From Woeseiaceae bacterium (lineage in GTDB: Bacteria > Pseudomonadota > Gammaproteobacteria > Steroidobacterales > Woeseiaceae), in NCBI GenBank assembly GCA_021773055.1, contig JAJFKV010000053.1, positions 19,658 to 83,657 of the forward strand: 64,000 nt of DNA. Direction: 5' to 3'. This document shows, piece after piece, positions 35,804-45,090 of the stretch. A program made the position numbers and the translations under genes. Under the pieces are notes generated by a model. That model made no database searches and was not told where the DNA came from. It saw nothing but the letters and a program-made list of their open reading frames with translations. Within the stretch, counting starts at the first letter, position 1; every line of letters begins with the position of its first letter.

Positions 35804-36526
35804 GTGAGAACTTCGGGATGGATGAAACGGCAGCCATGGTTTTGGCCGGCCAAAACGTTTCTAAAACGCTTAAGCGGCAAGGAGTTGTGGCTGAAGGCCG
35901 ACGTGAAGTTCGAAACGGTGAAGACAGCGGAGTGGACCTACGTTTTCGAGGAGCTTGGTGCAAACTCAGTGGTGTATTCGCTGGGAGTTGGGGATGACAT
36001 AGGCTTTGATCTGGGTGTCATCGAAAGATTTGGCGTCAAGGTTTTTGCATTTGATCCAACCCCGTATGCAAAAGAGTGGGTTAGCGATCAGGAGCTACCG
36101 GACGAGTTCGTATTTCATCCCTGGGCTGCATCCGGCGAAGATGGCACGCTGCGTTTGTACCGGCGGGTCAGCAAGCGGGGCAAGCGTGCGAGAGTAATGT
36201 GGACAGCCGAGGATGAAGCGGGCGATTCAAATGACTACATCGATGCACCGGCCTACGCGGTACCCTCTATCATGCAAAAGCTGCAACACGAGCAGGTGGA
36301 CCTGTTGAAGATGGACGTTGAGGGCGCCGAGTACGACATTCTTGATGGGCTACAGCACGCAGAACATTTGCCGCGGCAATTATTAGTCGAGTTTCATCAT
36401 CGCTTTCCTGGCATAGGCAAGGAACGGACTGCGGCCGCTATCGAGGGCCTGAGAATACTCGGTTACAAGATTTTTGATATATCGGAAACCGGTCGTGAAA
36501 TAGGCTTCATCCTCGACAAACCTTAA
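35804..36526 (+). CDS. FkbM family methyltransferase
   Basis: SAM-dependent O-methyltransferase of 240 residues. The variant SAM site is VYSLGVGDDIGFDLG, and the FkbM hallmark is DLLKMDVEGAEYDIL. Family members methylate sugars, polyketides or glycans; the substrate cannot be inferred here. It starts with GTG. It overlaps the stop of the convergent DUF454 gene in the tetranucleotide TTAA. No glycan cluster surrounds it. Confidence 0.82.
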   Translation: MRTSGWMKRQPWFWPAKTFLKRLSGKELWLKADVKFETVKTAEWTYVFEELGANSVVYSLGVGDDIGFDLGVIERFGVKVFAFDPTPYAKEWVSDQELPDEFVFHPWAASGEDGTLRLYRRVSKRGKRARVMWTAEDEAGDSNDYIDAPAYAVPSIMQKLQHEQVDLLKMDVEGAEYDILDGLQHAEHLPRQLLVEFHHRFPGIGKERTAAAIEGLRILGYKIFDISETGREIGFILDKP

Positions 36527-36900
36527 TTATTTCGCGGTGGATCGGGGCGCGTCAGTACAAATGCTGCGGCGGCGCCCAGCACGAGCAGTTGTGATACGAC
36601 GGCCCACCACGGTACACCGATGAGCAGCGTCACCATCGGTGTTAATAGAATGACGATCAACGCGATATGCTTGGAACGCCGGTCGATACTGCCGTGTTGA
36701 TTCCAGTTGTTTATGAGCGGGCCAAATGTTGCATGGTCGTGCAGCCATCGATGCATCCGTGGCGAAGAGCGGGTAAAGCAATAAGCCGCGAGCAGCAGGA
36801 ATGGTGTAGTCGGCAGCAGTGGCAGAATAACGCCTATCGCCGCAATCGCCAGAAAGCTAAGCCCCGCGAGCAGCCAGAGCAGGCGAAACCGGGAGATCAA
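36523..36900 (-). CDS. DUF454 (YbaN-like) inner-membrane protein
   Basis: Small membrane protein of about 125 residues. The GVILPLLPTTPFLLLAAYCFTRSS stretch is diagnostic of DUF454, whose E. coli member YbaN has the same length; function unknown. I place the start at TTG 36900, whose last two bases plus the next A form the ubiB stop (TTGA), giving coupling. A longer reading to 36948 overlaps ubiB by about 50 bp. Confidence 0.8.
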   Translation of the reverse strand: MISRFRLLWLLAGLSFLAIAAIGVILPLLPTTPFLLLAAYCFTRSSPRMHRWLHDHATFGPLINNWNQHGSIDRRSKHIALIVILLTPMVTLLIGVPWWAVVSQLLVLGAAAAFVLTRPDPPRNN

Positions 36901-38525
36901 GGGCGAGCAGCGTAAGCGGCTATAGCGCCGGCCGCGAGCAAGCCCCATGCAAGTTCAGGATTTGAGCCGAGCGTAATCACCAGTACACCGGAGACGACCG
37001 CGGTCGCAGCGGCGGTCAGCCGGTATCTCTGCCGTTGTTGCGTCTCGAGTTGCTCGCGAATCTTGAGCAGCTCCGGTGACTGCAAATTGAACTTGATGCG
37101 ACCCTCTGCGGCTTGTTCACCAAACGCCTGAATGATGACAGGGAGCTCACGCATCGCATCCCGCAGCTGCGGCAGATTCTGGCGCAGGTCATTGATCATC
37201 GCGCGCCCGCCGACCTGCTCGTCCATCCAGCGCTTGAGCACGGGGTGTGCGGTTTTCCACAAGTCGAGCTGTGGATATAGCTGGCGTCCAAGCCCTTCGA
37301 TGTTGAACAGAGTCTTGTGCAGCAGAATCATCTGCGGCTGTATTTCGACATCGAATCGTTGCGCGACCCGGAACAGTCGCATTAGTAGTTGCGCGAACGA
37401 TATTTCTGCCAACGGCTTATTGAAAATTGGCTCGCAGACAGTACGAATGGCAGTCTCAAGCTGATCGACACGCGTACCTGCGGGGACCCAGCCACTGTCG
37501 AGATGTAACTTCGCAATACGATGATAATCACGATCAAAAAACGCGAGAAAATTCTCTGCCAGGTAGCGCTGATCTTCGGGGCTCAGCGTTCCGACGATGC
37601 CGAAGTCGACGGCGACGTACTTCGGTCTAGCCGGGTCGGTAATGATGACGAAAATATTGCCCGGATGCATGTCGGCGTGAAAAAAGTTGTGGCGGAATAC
37701 CTGGGTAAAAAATATCTCGACGCCGTTCTCAGCCAGCAGCTGAATATTCGTACCCGCTTCCCGCAAGGTCGTCATGTCGCTGATCGGTGTGCCGTAGATG
37801 CGCTCCTGAACAAGCACTTCGGGCCGGCAGTAGTCCCAATAAACGTCCGGCACATACAGCATGTCCGAGCCCTGAAAATTTCTCTTAACCTGAGCCGTGT
37901 TTGCGGCCTCACGCATCAGGTCGAGTTCGTCGAGAATCGTGTGTTCGTACTCGTCGACAACTTCCAGCGGTCGAAGTCTTTTGCCGTGCTCCCAGTAGCG
38001 GTCCGCCAGACCGGCCAGCACGCGCAACACGGCGAGATCGCTTTCGATTTGTTCCTGCACACCCGGACGCAATACCTTAACGATAACTTCGTTGCCGGCT
38101 TTTAGTTTCGCTGTGTGTACCTGGGCGATGGATGCAGCAGCCAGTGGTTCGACGTCAAAGCGCTCAAAGACGGTATCGACCGACTCCCCGTAAGCATCTT
38201 CAATAATTGCGAGCGCCTGTTCAACAGGGAACGGCGGCACGGCATCCTGTAATTTCGCCAGTTCGTCGGCGATGTCTGGTGGCAGCAAGTCGCGTCGGGT
38301 CGAAATAGCCTGCCCAAACTTGACGAAAATAGGTCCCAGCTCTTCGAGAGCGAGCCGGATTCTCTCGCCGATCGGCGCCGAACTATCCCGGCGGCGTGGC
38401 GCCAGATAGAACAGGAATCGTAACGGGCGCAACAAGTGGGTTTGCTTGATGACATCGCTCAAACCGTATTTTACCAACACCCGCTGGATCGCGATCATGC
38501 GAAAGACTGTGCTGCGACTCGCCAT
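36897..38525 (-). CDS. ubiB: Ubiquinone biosynthesis protein UbiB
   Basis: Atypical ADCK/UbiB-family kinase-like ATPase needed for ubiquinone synthesis, anchored by two C-terminal membrane helices. The 542 residues contain the KxGQ motif FVKFGQAISTRRDLLP, AAASIAQVHTAKL (the A-rich loop), HNFFHADMHPGNI (catalytic loop) and AVDFGIVG. It follows ubiJ by one base. Gene order ubiE-ubiJ-ubiB is the standard one. Confidence 0.96.
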   Translation of the reverse strand: MASRSTVFRMIAIQRVLVKYGLSDVIKQTHLLRPLRFLFYLAPRRRDSSAPIGERIRLALEELGPIFVKFGQAISTRRDLLPPDIADELAKLQDAVPPFPVEQALAIIEDAYGESVDTVFERFDVEPLAAASIAQVHTAKLKAGNEVIVKVLRPGVQEQIESDLAVLRVLAGLADRYWEHGKRLRPLEVVDEYEHTILDELDLMREAANTAQVKRNFQGSDMLYVPDVYWDYCRPEVLVQERIYGTPISDMTTLREAGTNIQLLAENGVEIFFTQVFRHNFFHADMHPGNIFVIITDPARPKYVAVDFGIVGTLSPEDQRYLAENFLAFFDRDYHRIAKLHLDSGWVPAGTRVDQLETAIRTVCEPIFNKPLAEISFAQLLMRLFRVAQRFDVEIQPQMILLHKTLFNIEGLGRQLYPQLDLWKTAHPVLKRWMDEQVGGRAMINDLRQNLPQLRDAMRELPVIIQAFGEQAAEGRIKFNLQSPELLKIREQLETQQRQRYRLTAAATAVVSGVLVITLGSNPELAWGLLAAGAIAAYAARP

Positions 38526-38526
38526 A

Positions 38527-39132
38527 TCAGTTACTGCCCTGCAATCGATTCAGCCGCGCCTCGATACGCTCGACATCATCGCGTAGCTTGCTGACATCGG
38601 CATTAAATTTTTCTACTTCGTAGCGGCTCGGCGCGTCACGGCTTTCTTCCTGAAGATACTCGCGAATATTCGCGCCCATGGTTGAGCGTGCCTCACGACC
38701 CCACCGGCCGAGACCGCGTGCGAACTCGCCCATGCGGTGTGCGGCGACGTCGCCGACGATTCCGGAAAGCTCTTCTTCGATGTCAGGTTTTGCATGGGAC
38801 AACAGTTGCTGAAATTGGCCAGCTAGTTCCGCGTCACCCGATAGATCCAGCGAGCCATCACGTATGGCTGCTACGCCTGCTTGCCCGGCCATACTGGCGA
38901 GCGATATCAGTGAGCCGCTGATAACAACATCAGGGTCTTGCTCCGTCGTTGTAAGCACGCTCAAAGTGTCGTCATCGAGGACGAAAAAGGCGGACAGTGC
39001 GGTATCCGAAACACGAATGGCGACGACAGTGCCGGAAAGCTCGGAACACAGCTCGCGAGCTGGCGTCGATTCTGCGATGTTTCGATTCAGCAGTTTTGCA
39101 ACCGGCCGCAAGGCGGCGTCAAGTACATCCAT
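38527..39132 (-). CDS. ubiJ: Ubiquinone biosynthesis accessory factor UbiJ
   Basis: Lipid-binding accessory protein of 201 residues with an N-terminal SCP2 domain (about 15-110) and a C-terminal helix with coiled-coil character. It binds ubiquinone intermediates in the soluble Ubi complex. The call rests on position between ubiE and ubiB and the SCP2-like features. Spacing is six bases to ubiE and one base to ubiB, so the three are one operon. It probably works with UbiK encoded at 54250. Confidence 0.9.
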   Translation of the reverse strand: MDVLDAALRPVAKLLNRNIAESTPARELCSELSGTVVAIRVSDTALSAFFVLDDDTLSVLTTTEQDPDVVISGSLISLASMAGQAGVAAIRDGSLDLSGDAELAGQFQQLLSHAKPDIEEELSGIVGDVAAHRMGEFARGLGRWGREARSTMGANIREYLQEESRDAPSRYEVEKFNADVSKLRDDVERIEARLNRLQGSN

Positions 39133-39138
39133 GTCTGT

Positions 39139-39891
39139 CTAAGTCCGGTAGCCGATATGCAGGGCGACGATGCCCGCGGCCATGTTGTGAAAGCGGCAGC
39201 GCTCAAACCCACAGCTTTCCATCATTGACTTCAGCGTTTCCTGATCGGGGTGCATGCGGATGGATTCGGCCAGATATTGGTAGCTGTCAGGGTCATCGGC
39301 AATAAATTTTCCGAGCGTCGGCAACACCTTGAATGAGTACAGGTCGTAAGCGGGCTTTACCGCCTTATTGGGCTCCGAGAACTCCAGGATCATTGCCTTG
39401 CCGCCTGGTTTCAGAACCCGGAACATAGACGCGAGCGCGGCATCTTTATCGGTCACATTTCTAAGGCCAAAGGCCATCGTTATGCAGTCGAATGTGGAAT
39501 CCTCGAACGGCAGGTTCTGTGCATCAACCTGAGCGATTGTGACGTTGCCGGAAATACCGGCGTCAATCAATCGGCGGCGACCCTGCTTCAGCATAGCGGC
39601 ATTGATGTCTGCGAGGATAACGTGGCCATCCTGACCGACCTTACGCGCAAAGGAGCGAGCAAGGTCGCCGGTGCCGCCAGCGAGATCCAGAACCGCATTG
39701 CCAGGCTTAAGCGCTGCCTGATCTATCGTGTACCGTTTCCAGAGGCGATGCAGGCCAGCTGACATCAGGTCGTTCATGAGATCGTAGCGACTGGCGACGG
39801 AATCAAACACGCCCCGGACCATGCCCGCCTTATCGTCGGCTGACACCGTTTGGTAACCGAAGTGCGTGGTCTCATCGTGCGGTGAATTCAT
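39139..39891 (-). CDS. ubiE: Ubiquinone/menaquinone C-methyltransferase
   Basis: SAM-dependent C-methyltransferase of the ubiquinone ring. The 250 residues contain [26 protein letters not shown], the SAM site [12 protein letters not shown], and [13 protein letters not shown]. These are the UbiE signatures. Its start lies 19 bp after hslU, with a REP-like palindrome filling most of that spacer. Confidence 0.96.
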   Translation of the reverse strand: MNSPHDETTHFGYQTVSADDKAGMVRGVFDSVASRYDLMNDLMSAGLHRLWKRYTIDQAALKPGNAVLDLAGGTGDLARSFARKVGQDGHVILADINAAMLKQGRRRLIDAGISGNVTIAQVDAQNLPFEDSTFDCITMAFGLRNVTDKDAALASMFRVLKPGGKAMILEFSEPNKAVKPAYDLYSFKVLPTLGKFIADDPDSYQYLAESIRMHPDQETLKSMMESCGFERCRFHNMAAGIVALHIGYRT

Positions 39892-39896
39892 GACGT

Positions 39897-39914
39897 GAGG
39901 ATACCCGCTCCTAC
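39897..39914 (-). repeat. GTAG-headed REP-like remnant (copy E)
   Basis: Minus strand reads GTAGGAGCGGGTATCCTC, a truncated copy. Its TAG is the stop codon of hslU. Confidence 0.5.
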
Positions 39915-41245
39915 AGAATATATCTGCTCAGGTCTTCATCCTTTGCCAGCTCGCTGAGTTGATCGTTGACGTAACCAGCATCGACGGTCAATTTGCTACC
40001 GCTCTTATCAGACGCTTCAAACGAAACCGTCTCCAAAAGGCGTTCCATTACAGTATGCAGGCGGCGTGCGCCGATGTTCTCTGTATTCTCGTTGACCTGA
40101 AAAGCCACTTCCGCGATGCGGCGCACGCCGCTCTCGGCAAACTCGAGCTGTACTTCTTCGGTGTTCAGAAGCGCCCCGTATTGCGATGTCAGCGACGCGT
40201 CGGGTTCGGTCAGGATACGAACAAAATCCTCGGTGGTCAGCGACTTCAGCTCAACACGAATCGGAAAGCGCCCCTGCAGCTCAGGAATCAGGTCCGAGGG
40301 TTTGGAGACGTGAAATGCGCCAGAGGCGATAAAGAGAATATGGTCTGTCTTAACCATGCCGTACTTCGTGTTGACGGTGGATCCCTCGACCAACGGCAAC
40401 AGGTCACGTTGCACGCCTTCCCGCGATACATCAGCACCCTGCGTACCAGAGCTTCGGGTAACTTTATCGAGTTCGTCGAGGAAGACGATGCCGTGTTGCT
40501 CGACGGCCTCCAGCGCCTGAGTCTTCAGTTCTTCCTCATCCAGCATCTTTGCCGCTTCTTCGTCAGTCAAATAGCGGAACGCCTCTTTGACTTTAAGTTT
40601 GCGGGTTGTGCTGCGGTTACCGCCGAGATTCTGGAACATGCCTTGTAACTGGCTGGTCATTTCCTCCATGCCGGGAGGCGCCATTATTTCGACCCCGACG
40701 GGCATGGCCTGCATGTCGATCTCGATTTCTTTGTCATCGAGCTGGCCTTCACGCAGCATCTTGCGGAATTTCTGGCGTGTGTCGTTGTCGGCCGGCGCGG
40801 CATCCGACGTCATGCCAACACCCGCTGACGGTGGGGGTAGCAATGCGTCGAGTACGCGTTCTTCCGCAGCGTCCTCGGCGCGATGCCGGACTTTCGTCAT
40901 CGCGTCTTCGCGAATCATTTTGATCGACACATCCATAAGGTCGCGAATGATGCTGTCGACCTCACGACCGACGTAGCCTACTTCGGTGAACTTCGTCGCT
41001 TCGACTTTTATGAACGGGGCGCGAGCCAGACGCGCAAGCCGGCGTGATATTTCTGTTTTGCCAACGCCCGTAGGTCCGATCATTAGAATGTTCTTCGGCG
41101 TGATTTCGCTACGTAGCGGCTCATCGACCTGCACACGTCGCCATCGATTGCGAAGAGCGATCGCGACAGAGCGTTTGGCGTCGTCCTGGCCGACGATGTG
41201 TTTGTCCAGTTCCTGGACGATTTCTCTGGGGGTCATTTGTGACAT
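39911..41245 (-). CDS. hslU: ATP-dependent protease ATPase subunit HslU
   Basis: AAA+ unfoldase (444 residues) that feeds substrates into Hsl[25 protein letters not shown] and the Walker [10 protein letters not shown] open the protein. The I-domain insert lies in the middle, Walker B is [10 protein letters not shown], and the conserved C-terminal end is DEDLSRYIL, which docks into HslV. It follows hslV by 27 bp. The stop is supplied by a REP-like remnant. Confidence 0.97.
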   Translation of the reverse strand: MSQMTPREIVQELDKHIVGQDDAKRSVAIALRNRWRRVQVDEPLRSEITPKNILMIGPTGVGKTEISRRLARLARAPFIKVEATKFTEVGYVGREVDSIIRDLMDVSIKMIREDAMTKVRHRAEDAAEERVLDALLPPPSAGVGMTSDAAPADNDTRQKFRKMLREGQLDDKEIEIDMQAMPVGVEIMAPPGMEEMTSQLQGMFQNLGGNRSTTRKLKVKEAFRYLTDEEAAKMLDEEELKTQALEAVEQHGIVFLDELDKVTRSSGTQGADVSREGVQRDLLPLVEGSTVNTKYGMVKTDHILFIASGAFHVSKPSDLIPELQGRFPIRVELKSLTTEDFVRILTEPDASLTSQYGALLNTEEVQLEFAESGVRRIAEVAFQVNENTENIGARRLHTVMERLLETVSFEASDKSGSKLTVDAGYVNDQLSELAKDEDLSRYIL

Positions 41246-41249
41246 TCTT

Positions 41250-41276
41250 CAATTCGCGCGCAGGGCGCGCTCCTAC
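41250..41276 (-). repeat. GTAG-headed REP-like palindrome (copy C)
   Basis: The cleanest copy: minus strand begins GTAGGAGCGCGCCC and folds back on GCGCG to end GCGAATTG. Its TAG is the stop codon of hslV and the element fills the hslV-hslU spacer. Confidence 0.8.
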
Positions 41277-41803
41277 AGTTGTTCGATGATGACGTTCTGG
41301 TTGGTGTAGACGCAGATGTCGCCCGCAATCAGCAGGGCTTTTTCCACGATGTCCGCGGCCTCGAGGTCGGTATTGTGCAACAGGGCGAGTGCGGCGGCCT
41401 GTGCATAAGGTCCGCCGGAGCCAATGGCCATGAGGTCGTCCTCGGGTTCGATAACATCGCCGTTACCTGAAATGACGAACGAAGCCTCGGTATCCGCGAC
41501 GCAGAGCAGTGCCTCAAGACGCCGCAAGCGTCGATCCATGCGCCACTCTTTGGCAAGCTCTATCGCAGCCCGAGTGAGATTGCCATACTGCTCGAGTTTG
41601 CTTTCGAATAATTCGAACAATGTAAACGCATCGGCCGTACCGCCGGCAAAGCCCGCGATTACCCGGCCACCGGCCAGCTGACGAACCTTGCGGGCGTTGC
41701 CCTTCATGATGGTGTTGCCCATGCTGACCTGCCCGTCACCGGCGATGGCTACTTTGCCATTGCGACGAACCGAGACAATGGTTGTCCCTCGAAATTGTTC
41801 CAT
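41273..41803 (-). CDS. hslV: ATP-dependent protease subunit HslV
   Basis: Threonine peptidase, the bacterial proteasome-like partner of HslU. The ATG at 41803 gives [14 protein letters not shown], so a six-residue propeptide must be removed to expose the catalytic Thr7 as the new N-terminus. [16 protein letters not shown] and [14 protein letters not shown] are conserved. A longer frame to 41836 lies in spacer sequence. It is followed by hslU after a REP-like element. Confidence 0.96.
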   Translation of the reverse strand: MEQFRGTTIVSVRRNGKVAIAGDGQVSMGNTIMKGNARKVRQLAGGRVIAGFAGGTADAFTLFELFESKLEQYGNLTRAAIELAKEWRMDRRLRRLEALLCVADTEASFVISGNGDVIEPEDDLMAIGSGGPYAQAAALALLHNTDLEAADIVEKALLIAGDICVYTNQNVIIEQL

Positions 41804-41848
41804 GGTGTTCTTCCTGTGGTGGCACCCGAAGGGCATCTGCGCTTTTGA

Positions 41849-42745
41849 CTAGTCTTTCTTGCGCGCCCGGGGGTGCGTTTGGTCGTATATCTGGGCCAGA
41901 TGCTGGAAATCAAGGTGTGTATAAACCTGTGTCGTCGAGATATTGGCGTGGCCTAACAGCTCCTGGACGCCGCGCAGATCGTGGCTGGATTCGAGCAGGT
42001 GTGTCGCGAAAGAGTGCCGGAACAGATGCGGATAAACATTCGTGTCGATACCCTGGCGCCGAGCCCAGTGGGAGACCCGGGCCTGCACGGACCGTGGGCT
42101 GATACGGGTACCCCGGTTGCTAACGAATAACGCCACCTCTTCGGCGGCCGCCAGTTGCACGCGCGATTGATCCCATCGCTGCAGGGCGTGTAGTGCCTTG
42201 CGGCCGACCGGAATGATACGGTCCTTATTGCCCTTGCCCGTCACATGAACCATTGCGCCCTGCATGTCCACGTCGCCGCAATTCAGTCCTGTGAGTTCAG
42301 ACAAGCGCAGGCCGGACGAGTACAACAGCTCGAGTATCGCGCGATCACGGTCCACGAGCGGGCCTTTGCCGGGAATGTTGAGCAGGTGCGCCATTCGATC
42401 GGCGTCGAGGTTTCCCGGCAAGCGTTTCTTGCCTTTGGGCGCCGATACATCCGTGATCGGATTGCTGTCTACATGTTTCTCGCGCATCAGATAGCGAAAG
42501 AAGGTGCGGCAGGCCGAGAGGCGGCGCTGAATGCTTCTTGCGCTAAGTCCCTTGCGATAGCTGGATGCTGAAAACGCTCGAAAATGCTCACTGTCCATCC
42601 CACTCCAGGAGTTCACGCCGGAGTATTCGCGGAAAGCGAGCAGCGCCTCGAGATCGCGACGGTAATTCTTACAGGTTTCCGGAGATAAGCGACGCTCGAA
42701 TTCGAGGTGGCGAATAAAATTGTCGATCCAGCCCGAGTTGTCCAC
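41849..42745 (-). CDS. xerC: Tyrosine recombinase XerC
   Basis: Site-specific recombinase of 298 residues resolving chromosome dimers at dif with XerD. The full catalytic set is visible: Arg147 (SGLRLSEL), Lys171 (TGKGNKDR), His240 and Arg243 (HLFRHSFATHLL), His266 (LGHANIS), Tyr275 (VYTHLD). The SAM-like N-terminal domain covers about 1-100. The dapF-DUF484-xerC order is conserved, which supports XerC over XerD. Confidence 0.95.
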   Translation of the reverse strand: MDNSGWIDNFIRHLEFERRLSPETCKNYRRDLEALLAFREYSGVNSWSGMDSEHFRAFSASSYRKGLSARSIQRRLSACRTFFRYLMREKHVDSNPITDVSAPKGKKRLPGNLDADRMAHLLNIPGKGPLVDRDRAILELLYSSGLRLSELTGLNCGDVDMQGAMVHVTGKGNKDRIIPVGRKALHALQRWDQSRVQLAAAEEVALFVSNRGTRISPRSVQARVSHWARRQGIDTNVYPHLFRHSFATHLLESSHDLRGVQELLGHANISTTQVYTHLDFQHLAQIYDQTHPRARKKD

Positions 42746-42757
42746 AGCGCGATCGCC

Positions 42758-43462
42758 TCAAAAGCGTTTCAGGGCCGCCGCGACGAGGTCACCCAGACGA
42801 GTCAGGAAATCAATGCTCATGCCAGGGTGGAAGCGATTAGCGTCTGCGCTGCCGATGGCAAGAAAGCCGATTTCCGTGCCGTTGCTTAGTGGCACCAACG
42901 CGGCTGAGCCGATCTCGCCGGCATCTTCCTGAAACAGAAAATCACGTTGTGTATCGCGTATCTGACCACAGCGCGCCGAGCTCGCATCCAGGAAGGTTTT
43001 GAAAGGACTGAGTGCCTCAGCTTTTTTCTCGACGACGCGAAAAAACCGGCCAGCATCGATATCGTCGAATGCATCCGGGTCACCAAAAACGACCAGCACG
43101 GCATGATCAGCACCGAAACCGCTGCGCATGCCTACCTCAAGAGCGATGATCGTCGTTTTCAGATCAGTGGCAGCCAGCAACTGCATCGACAATTCGTGAA
43201 TTTTGGCCGCCAACAGGTCATTGGCTCGCGCCACTTCGATCAACTCTTTGAGTTGCTTCTCAAGCTTGAGGTCTTTCTGCCGTAAGACGGATACCTGGCG
43301 TTCGACCAGCGACACCGCGCCGCCCGTGGCGTGTGGCAGGTTGAGCGTATTCAGAAGATTCGCATGGCCCTCAAAAAAGTCCGGATGCGCAGCCAGGTAA
43401 TCGTGGATGGCTTGCTCTGATAATTCTTCGTCAACGTACTCGACTTCGGGTTGCGTGCTCAT
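42758..43462 (-). CDS. DUF484 family protein (GAF-like)
   Basis: Protein of 234 residues with the DUF484 opening (IHDYLAAHPDFFEGHANLLNTLNLPH, then the GGAVSLVERQVSVLRQ helix) followed by a GAF-like domain. It is always found between dapF and xerC in gammaproteobacteria, but its function is not established. It ends 12 bp before xerC and starts seven bases after dapF. Confidence 0.92.
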   Translation of the reverse strand: MSTQPEVEYVDEELSEQAIHDYLAAHPDFFEGHANLLNTLNLPHATGGAVSLVERQVSVLRQKDLKLEKQLKELIEVARANDLLAAKIHELSMQLLAATDLKTTIIALEVGMRSGFGADHAVLVVFGDPDAFDDIDAGRFFRVVEKKAEALSPFKTFLDASSARCGQIRDTQRDFLFQEDAGEIGSAALVPLSNGTEIGFLAIGSADANRFHPGMSIDFLTRLGDLVAAALKRF

Positions 43463-43469
43463 AGTTCGC

Positions 43470-44306
43470 TCATTCCTGTAGATCCATCATTCCTTCGTCG
43501 ATCAGTTCGGCATTGCCCTTGAGCCAGACAGTTGCTTCGCCGCCGCGCCAGCTTACCACGACTTGGCCGCCCGGCAGTTGAACTCGAACCTCTTCATCCA
43601 ACAAGCCACGGCGCTGCCCGGACACCACGGCTGCGCAAGCACCTGTGCCGCATGCGGCGGTTTCTCCAACCCCCCGTTCGTGCACTCTGAGATCGATATG
43701 CTGGCGGTCCAGAATGTGCATGAAGCCAACATTGGCGAGCTCCGGAAAGCGTTCATGATGCTCAATCTCAGGCCCAAGGTCACCGACAGGGGCCTTGCTG
43801 ACATCAGCCACCTGCAAGACTGCGTGCGGATTGCCCATGGAAACAGCGCTGATCTCGATGTTGTTGCCAGCAACATCCAGCAAGTAAGTCCTGGTGGTGG
43901 CGGTCGCCGTAAACGGTATGCGTGCCGGTTCGAACCGCGGCTTTCCCATACTGACAGCTACCTGACCGTCTTCGAAAATGCGGGCTGCGATATTGCCGGC
44001 GGGGCTTTGCAGCGAAAACTGTGAGCCGTTGTTATCAACACCGGCCAGATGTTTGGCGACGCAGCGCACACCGTTGCCGCATTGCTCAACTTCGGAGCCG
44101 TCAGCATTAAATACCCGGTAGCTCGCGATGCAGGTTTCATCGCTGGCCGGTCCGACCCACATCATTTGATCAAACCCCGGCCCGACCCCCTCAACGCCGA
44201 GTTCGCGAATCGAATCACCACTGGGCGGCGGTAAGTTATCGACACGCTGGTCGACGATCACAATCAGATTTCCGGTGCCGTGCATTTTCGAATAGGGAAC
44301 GCGCAT
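43470..44306 (-). CDS. dapF: Diaminopimelate epimerase
   Basis: PLP-independent racemase turning LL- into meso-diaminopimelate for lysine and peptidoglycan. The two catalytic cysteines are present: Cys76 (QCGNGVRCV) and Cys219 (TAACGTGACAA). The start at 44306 (MRVPYSKMHG) matches the family. The N-terminal motif, usually KMHGLGNDFVV, reads KMHGTGNLIVI and so lacks the Asp-Phe pair. It is divergent from the ParA-like gene. Confidence 0.94.
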   Translation of the reverse strand: MRVPYSKMHGTGNLIVIVDQRVDNLPPPSGDSIRELGVEGVGPGFDQMMWVGPASDETCIASYRVFNADGSEVEQCGNGVRCVAKHLAGVDNNGSQFSLQSPAGNIAARIFEDGQVAVSMGKPRFEPARIPFTATATTRTYLLDVAGNNIEISAVSMGNPHAVLQVADVSKAPVGDLGPEIEHHERFPELANVGFMHILDRQHIDLRVHERGVGETAACGTGACAAVVSGQRRGLLDEEVRVQLPGGQVVVSWRGGEATVWLKGNAELIDEGMMDLQE

Positions 44307-44412
44307 TTGTTTTCGTCTTTCGTCGCAATAGTGCTCAATGGACTTTATAATCCGGCCGCTGTAGTTTACATAAACTACCAATCAAACTAACAAACTGCCC
44401 TTGGAGAGCGAC

Positions 44413-45051
44413 ATGCGGCACATAATGGTACTGAATGCGAAAGGTGGTTGTGGAAAAAGCACCCTCGCGACAAACATAGCGTCTTATTTTGCAACGCAGG
44501 GTGCAGCTGTTGCCCTGGCCGACTACGATCCGCAACGCTCAAGCCTTGACTGGCTTGCCCGGCGCCCGGAAAACCGCGCCACCATTACCGGAGTTGCGGG
44601 TTTCGAAGACGGATTGAGACACGCCCCGCGTAACGCAGATTTCCTGGTTATTGACGCGCCGGCGCGTTCACATGGCGCCGAATTGACTGACCTGATTAAA
44701 CACGCCGAAACCATCGTCGTACCCGTCCTGCCGTCGACAATCGACATGCAGGCGACATCAACGTTTCTTGAGGAGCTCAGAAGTGTTGGCAAGGTCGCGA
44801 AGAAACAGGCAAAGATCGCGGCAGTTGCGAATCGTGTTCGCGACAACACTCTTATTTTCGATGACCTTGACGAGTACCTGAGCAAGGCGAAGGTGCCCTA
44901 CATCGCAGCTTTGCGTGACGCGCAGAACTACGTGCGGGCTTACACGCGCGGGCTTGGTATCTTTGAGTTACCGGAATATCTTGCCTGGCCGGATTGGGAT
45001 GAGTGGGAGCCGCTCACCGCTTGGCTCAGAAGCAAACGCAGCCAACCCTGA
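44413..45051 (+). CDS. ParA family ATPase without a ParB partner
   Basis: Deviant Walker-type ATPase of 212 residues that may position a cargo in the cell. Motifs are NAKGGCGKST (with the signature Lys at the start of Walker A), the A' motif ADYDPQRSS and DFLVIDAPA. The ATG at 44413 has GGAGAG upstream. No parB, partition site, plasmid or chemotaxis gene adjoins it, so it is not the chromosomal parABS ATPase. It is flanked by divergent dapF and convergent hemY. Confidence 0.82.
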   Translation: MRHIMVLNAKGGCGKSTLATNIASYFATQGAAVALADYDPQRSSLDWLARRPENRATITGVAGFEDGLRHAPRNADFLVIDAPARSHGAELTDLIKHAETIVVPVLPSTIDMQATSTFLEELRSVGKVAKKQAKIAAVANRVRDNTLIFDDLDEYLSKAKVPYIAALRDAQNYVRAYTRGLGIFELPEYLAWPDWDEWEPLTAWLRSKRSQP

Positions 45052-45090
45052 GGGCTGGCAGGCCGCGGCGTCCTGGCCACCGTGGGACTG

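Noticed and set aside
36900..36948. Longer start for the DUF454 gene
   Set aside because: It would overlap ubiB by about 50 bp; the TTG overlapping the ubiB stop gives the usual family length.
44413..45051. ParA-like gene as part of chromosomal parABS
   Set aside because: No parB, parS or gidAB/rsmG neighbours; the protein is also shorter than chromosomal ParA.
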